Positions 58,891 through 64,000 of a stretch of 64,000 nucleotides of DNA are shown in pieces. The notes below the pieces were generated by a model. It was not told the origin of the DNA, did not search any database, and worked only from the letters and a program-made list of their open reading frames with translations. The position numbers were made by a program, and so were the translations under genes. The stretch covers positions 1,674,001-1,738,000 of the forward strand of contig JAGYVD010000001.1 of assembly GCA_021209875.1 (NCBI GenBank). The letters are read 5' to 3'. Origin of the DNA: Rosellinia necatrix. Lineage: Eukaryota; Ascomycota; Sordariomycetes; Xylariales; Xylariaceae. Each line of letters starts with the position of its first letter. Positions within the stretch are counted from its first letter, which is position 1.

Positions 58891-61800
58891 ACAACAATAA
58901 CAACAACAATATAAGTAACGGCAATAATACCAGTCCCAGCAGCACCGGTACCAGTAGCAGCAGCAGCAACAGCGAGAGTAACAGTTACAGTAGCAGCGAG
59001 ACCACCAAAAAAAAAAAATCAAGATCAAAATTGTCGACAGCGACGAGGACGGCGACGATGGTAACGACGACGACAGCAATGACAACAAGACTTGGACTCT
59101 TGATAGTCGGGATGTCGCAAACCACGACACGACAGCCGGACTCGAGCTCGATGAAAGGTCGGGTCAAGGTGGGAGAGAGAGTGGGTAGCGAGATGCGAGG
59201 GTAACAGGCGAAGATGTAATTGAGCTTTGGGGATTCACCATCTTCCCACATTGGTCATAGTCAGTCATTCATGGTCGTGGTCTTGGTCTTGGGTTTGGTC
59301 TTGGTCGTGCTGCTCCCGCTCCTGCGCGCGCGGCGGTCTGCCACTACGCTACCTGCGCTCTAGCGTATTGGTCCAGATGGGTACAATGCCGTCTAAGTAG
59401 TGCAGAGTACAATGCTGGGCACACTACCAAGTAGGTATTATGTATTGCCATTGCCATGCATGCGGGCGTACAATGCGCGCCTCCAGAGCCTGCTGAGGGC
59501 AGATAGGCACTGGCATCTGAGCATTGGTATCTGGGCATGTGTATCTCGTGCGTTTTAGCGTTGCGGGAAAAGGGCCTGAAAGAGGGCCTCGAGCCGATAA
59601 CAGAAGCACGACGTCGCACCGCGACTTGCGCAAGGCCGTCAGTCAGTATGGTATGTGCATGCCTCCCTCCCTACATGACGCTGCTGCTACCGTAGGTAGG
59701 CCAGGTACGACATACAGGTATGTAGGTGGCAACGACAGGGGACTAAAGTCCACCGTTCACTGTTTAGGATGACGAACCCAGCCCAGCCCAGCCCCAGCCC
59801 CGGTTGTCTTACATTTTGACTTTAGACGTACATGTGGGTACATGCCTCTCCCCCCACATTGTTAAATCCATCGGGACCGGGCGGCCCACCCAATTACAAG
59901 TTCCACTACTTTGCCTTGCGGTGCGTAGCCAGCCGTAAGCCTATGTACTTGCACGTACCGCACCGTCCAATTGACGTGACCAAGATCGCCTCAACCAGCA
60001 GCAGCAGACAGACGTCTAGCGGCAGGCTAGCCCAAGTAAGCCATCCCAGGACAAGCCCAGAAGCAGCCAAGCCCTAGCCATCTGCCCTGGCCACGTCTTG
60101 GAAGATCAAATATGGCTTGGCCTATATAATTACAAAGTATGTACTCGAAGGTCAGGACTAGGTAGCTAGAGAGAGAGAGAGAGAGAGAGGGGAGAGTATA
60201 AGTTTTTCCGAAGCCGGCTGTCAACACCACCTACACTAGTAGCCGTAGAGGCGTTCGGTGGGCAATTCAAGTCTAGGTAACTACTAATACGTACTACCTA
60301 CTTACCCTAAGGCAGGCAGGTAGGCTGGGTACTTATTATGTACATATAAGCGGATATGTAGACCGACAAAGTGCCTACCTAGGTATCTACCGTACCTACC
60401 TAGGTACCTACGGAAGTAACAACGGGTGGGCGACAGGTAGGTACTGCAGGTAGAGGACCATAGTGTTGGATTGCATGTCTGTAGGATACATAAGATACCC
60501 GCTCGAGCGTCGACCATCGGCCGGTACATGTGAACTAAACCTGCCGTTTTGTATAGTAGCACTGTAATTTGTCGGCAGGCATTGTCCCTCGTGGCAGATG
60601 TGCTGGCTCATGTACAAGTATCATCCTCTATTCAGTTGTACCCTACACTACTCACGCCTCCCTACCTACCTACCTACCTACACTACACGACTTAGTTTTG
60701 TGCGACGACACCATGATTAGCAGGAATCCCACGCACCTGGATTGGCCTGATCATTTGCGGTGAGTGAAAAACCGCATGCCACACAATGCCATGCATATGG
60801 TGCTGCGCGGCTGCCTGTTGGCTGTCGTTGGGCAAGGACAAAAAGCCAAGCATGCGGCCGAGTCCCTCTCTCGACGAACCTCGTCGGTATACCGAGGGCC
60901 AGGTCTGGACAGGGTATCGCCTCCTTCCTCCACCAACCAAGATCCCAAGTCTCTTGGATCCTGGTCTGCACTATCCGATGCCCGGCTGGGTTAGCACCCA
61001 AGAGGGGGAAGACGAAGCAAAGCATGGTGACGCGACCACTAAAAAAGCCACATCGGGCTTCCTTAACCTCGCTTGTCCGCTTCAATCATTCGACGTTGAG
61101 TCCAGCCAAGCAGCCGCCCGTTTCAGTAGCTGAGCCCGCTGTCTCTCCTCTTTCCAGTTGACCCGTCCCGACTTTGCTGCCGGCCGGTGCTCAGCCGAGA
61201 CATAACTAGGTAGTTAGTTATCTGGAGGTGACTACGTACGTAGTAGTTACTTGTAGGTAGTACTTGTAGGTAGTACTTGTGGGTAGTGTAGGCAGCGGTA
61301 GGCACATAGTTACTGTACACCCTGCCCGCACAGATATGTACTTGTAAATATAGACTGGATTGCTGACTCACTCAACAACAGGTGCTCTTTAATCGCTACA
61401 GGTATGTATGTATAGGATGGATGCGACGAGTCGCAACACCCCACCGCGAAGCTACGTGTATGTGTCAAGTGGACGGTGTGCTATTTCTAGCATGGTGAGG
61501 ATCACAGGCGATGATAAGCCACATTGCTCCCTTCATGCGAAAATCCCGATGGTGTGCCAGTATAGGACGTGGTGGTACTGCGGTGTACACTACACATGAG
61601 CCAGTGGGATCGGGGAAAAGCGCCCAGGCCCAATGGTTGGATAGTCGACTAACTGGTTCATTCCGCAGCTTTGTCCGCTTCTCGGTAACCCCAGATCTGT
61701 CCATTATATTCAACATGCCAAGGGTTCGATGTCTACCCTGACCCGTCATTGGCCCCGGCATCAATCGGCGCGTCCCAAGATGCTGGAACTAGGTATTGCT

Positions 61801-62040
61801 GCCGACTGCCTTGCTTATTACTTACTTGTAAAGCTCTTAAAACTAGTCATCGAACAAACGATGACGTTTGATGCCAGATGACAAAAATAACGAAAACAGC
61901 TAGGATTACCTTCCCGAGATGCCCCAAATCGGATCGGGCTTCTACGTAGTAGGTCAGTTGCAAGCGGGCTAGCATCAAACAGACAGGTCTCCGGAGCAGC
62001 ATACAGTAACGCTCCGGTGTTGACACATCCCGTTTCCGAT

Positions 62041-62074
62041 TGAATGAATGAATGAATGAATGAATGAATGAATG
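62041..62074. repeat. (TGAA)n tetranucleotide repeat
   Basis: About eight TGAA units ending in TGAG. Confidence 0.95.
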
Positions 62075-64000
62075 AGTGTTCTTCTAAATACTCAACAATA
62101 ACCATACCACGTACGCACGAACCAAGAACAACAATAACAACAACATGGCATTTTCATTGTCAAGAGATACGCGAAGGCGTTGAGTTCCCCACCTTAGACA
62201 TTCTCATATATCTCGGTTGCCCTTTTTGGTTGGTCTCGCTACCCGTAACATCCACTACAAGCTACAAGTACGTACATACTCTACCTACTATGACATAAAT
62301 TCATCCCCCACGAGAGCAAGGGCCAGCTGATAACGGCCCCTGCTACAGCACGGGGGTCATTCAGCCAGGACTAGATCGGCAGCCTGTTGGCTGGACTATA
62401 CGCCGCGGCGGAAAATGCAATTTGAGGGCTCTGCGACATTGGTTGCGGAAGCGATACGATGATGACAATTACCTCTCTTCCCGACTGCCGAGCCGTGAGG
62501 ATTGGTAGCGGTGGCTTATCGCAGTATGGTATGTAAGGGGGTAGTGCCCAGCCTGGTATCCCCTTCGCATATCGCCTTATCCATGACTTACCACAAGGAG
62601 GGGTATTTGAGTTGTTGACAGTACTTATCTCTGGTCAGCCGCAGAGGCCTTTGCCTTATTTACATCAAGCTGGTTTTCTTCGTGGGTGCTCATTAGAGGC
62701 CGCCTTCATCCTAACAGCGTCATATTATACGGCTTTGATAGGAACAGGCCACGAATAGTCCGACACGGAGTGGCGATGACCACGGTCGCCGCCGAGAGCC
62801 GTCAAGGAAGACTCGATGTTGGTGGATATCTTGGTAAGAGAATCTGCTTTGTTCGACACCTGTCGACGCAGCCCACGCACAATGACCTAGGCGTCAATAG
62901 CTGGCCTCATTAGGTCATGGTAGCTTCGGCCCACAGCTAGCCAGCCGCCTATTTACTTATACTCACCGTCCGCTGAGCGTGATCGAATTCTTGGCTTGTT
63001 GTAAACGACCACCACGAATCGGGTGGAATTTGGCCTTCAGCTCTCTCAACCAGTCCTGACGGCGCTGTGGGGAATTTGAAGAGAGGCGTCCTATGCCTCC
63101 AGAGCCGCACGACCCGAACTGGTCCGAGTTGGTATTACGTGCAGGGTCTTAGGTCACGAGGGATGTCGGTAGCTCTGTCGGTAGTGTCGCGATGGCTTTT
63201 CGTGACCGCTCTCCACCGACTTTTCCTTAGCATATGTGTATGTATGCATGTATGTAAGTATGTTTGTAAGTATGTTTGTAAGTATGTTTGTAAAGTATGT
63301 GTATGACCGCTAACTCATCTAGGCTAACTTGGTAATGTCATGTTCGAATCTAACCCCGGTCCATTCAAGATAGACGGATGTGAATATCTTCCAATTGTGA
63401 GGGGTTCTGTGCTAGCCTGGTGATTATTGCGATGACGTCTGGTCCCTTTGCTTTTATTACGGTAAGAACTGACATACCATCGTGTGTGGATAATTACTAC
63501 CATTCCCCAGCTTTTCTTGGCAGGCTCATGGCGACAAATAATAATAAAAACGCGAAACAAAAGTCCCCCGCAACTCCAACTCAGCTAGCCGAGCTTTTTT
63601 CTACAGCCACTCAGAGGGCATGGAAGAAATGCACAATCGAGCATCCACGCCCGATGGGGGAGAGCACACGGTTGGCCCCGCAGGGTGTTCAATCCTCGTA
63701 CACGATAACTACCTGGGTATTCCGACAGCAGATACCAATTGATAAGTAGGTCAAGACCAATTCATTGTGAGGAGGTGGGCACAGCATAACGTCTCCTGCT
63801 GCCCAGTAGTTATTGTTAGCTGGCCCGCTCTAAAATTGGTGGCCTGTTTATCTAGTGTATGTCCTCCTAGGCAATTGTCGTATAAAATTTGTACACTACT
63901 GTACTGCCAGCCACCGATTTCGGTTAACGGCTCGTCGCGGTGCCGACATGCAACCCCGACCAGGTAAATCACTAGCATCTCTCTCCCAGCATCTTTCATC

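Larger units (their letters stand above)
58294..64000. other. Terminal region of the window, mostly non-coding
   Basis: About 5.7 kb without a supported gene. It contains the hexamer repeats at 58814-58890, trinucleotide runs to about 59100, CCTAGG palindromes (60370-60420), (GA)n at 60171-60189, TTGTAGGTAGTAC repeats (61249-61290), (TGAA)n at 62041-62074 and 12-bp repeats near 63250-63295. A 73-codon frame from an ATG at 63528 to 63749, next to an intron-like segment, is the only weak gene candidate. Confidence 0.4.

Noticed and set aside
58702..59204. Cys/His-rich and Ser/Asp-rich frames on both strands
   Set aside because: Encoded by hexanucleotide and trinucleotide repeats.
63420..63749. 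109-codon frame with an intron-like segment near its start
   Set aside because: GTAAGA...CAG signals are present and the C-terminal 73 codons are plausible, but no family is recognised and no start could be fixed; mentioned only as a weak candidate.
1..64000. CRISPR arrays, rRNA genes, or prokaryotic operons
   Set aside because: None seen. Splice signals and gene families mark this as eukaryotic nuclear DNA.

Overview
The window looks like nuclear DNA of a filamentous ascomycete (Pezizomycotina, most likely Sordariomycetes). The evidence is short spliceosomal introns (about 47-170 nt, GTRNGY donors, CTAAC/CTRAC branch sites, YAG acceptors), families typical of filamentous fungi (xylogalacturonan hydrolase, fungal rhodopsin-like membrane protein, CorA-like proteins, a hydrolase/NB-ARC/TPR NLR relic), and intergenic DNA full of TAGG/CCTA tetranucleotides and microsatellites. 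The species call is inference. Exon models were built by hand from splice signals and reading-frame phase. All multi-exon models given here sum to whole codons.

Layout. 1-0.66 kb: 3' part of an unrecognised gene. 1.9-4.9 kb: a GC-rich SDR oxidoreductase and a secreted GH28 xylogalacturonan hydrolase, both on the minus strand. 5.9-10.6 kb: a small conserved-looking protein, COP9 signalosome subunit 6, and a sorbitol-type polyol dehydrogenase with a Ser-rich insertion. 10.6-15 kb: a stretch with no convincing gene. 15-26 kb: housekeeping block with a CorA-like transporter, Vps17, mitochondrial EF-G2 and the tRNA m5C methyltransferase Trm4. 26.9-33.2 kb: accessory island with a broken NLR (alpha/beta hydrolase, NB-ARC, TPR), a CorA-like pseudogene with nine in-frame TAA/TAG stops, and one intact 509-codon gene with a trypsin-like His/Asp/Ser arrangement. 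33.5-34.6 kb: class II aldolase/adducin protein. 35.9-42.9 kb: a dynamin-like GTPase with a 19-nt microexon, a poorly defined relic, and mitochondrial Obg. 46-46.8 kb: a Cys-rich protein of unknown function. 50.3-53.8 kb: Bfr1 and Rpb5, divergently arranged. 56.6-58.3 kb: fungal rhodopsin-like membrane protein. The last 5.7 kb and several other intergenic stretches hold mostly microsatellites.

The genes do not form one pathway. Pectin side-chain hydrolysis, polyol/sugar oxidation (SDR, MDR) and the class II aldolase are loosely connected by carbon metabolism. The rest are unlinked core functions (protein degradation control, retromer, mitochondrial translation and ribosome assembly, tRNA modification, polysome-associated RNA binding, transcription). 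The strongest lead for unusual biology is the 26.9-33.2 kb island. It resembles a decayed fungal allorecognition/immune-type locus beside an intact trypsin-fold gene.
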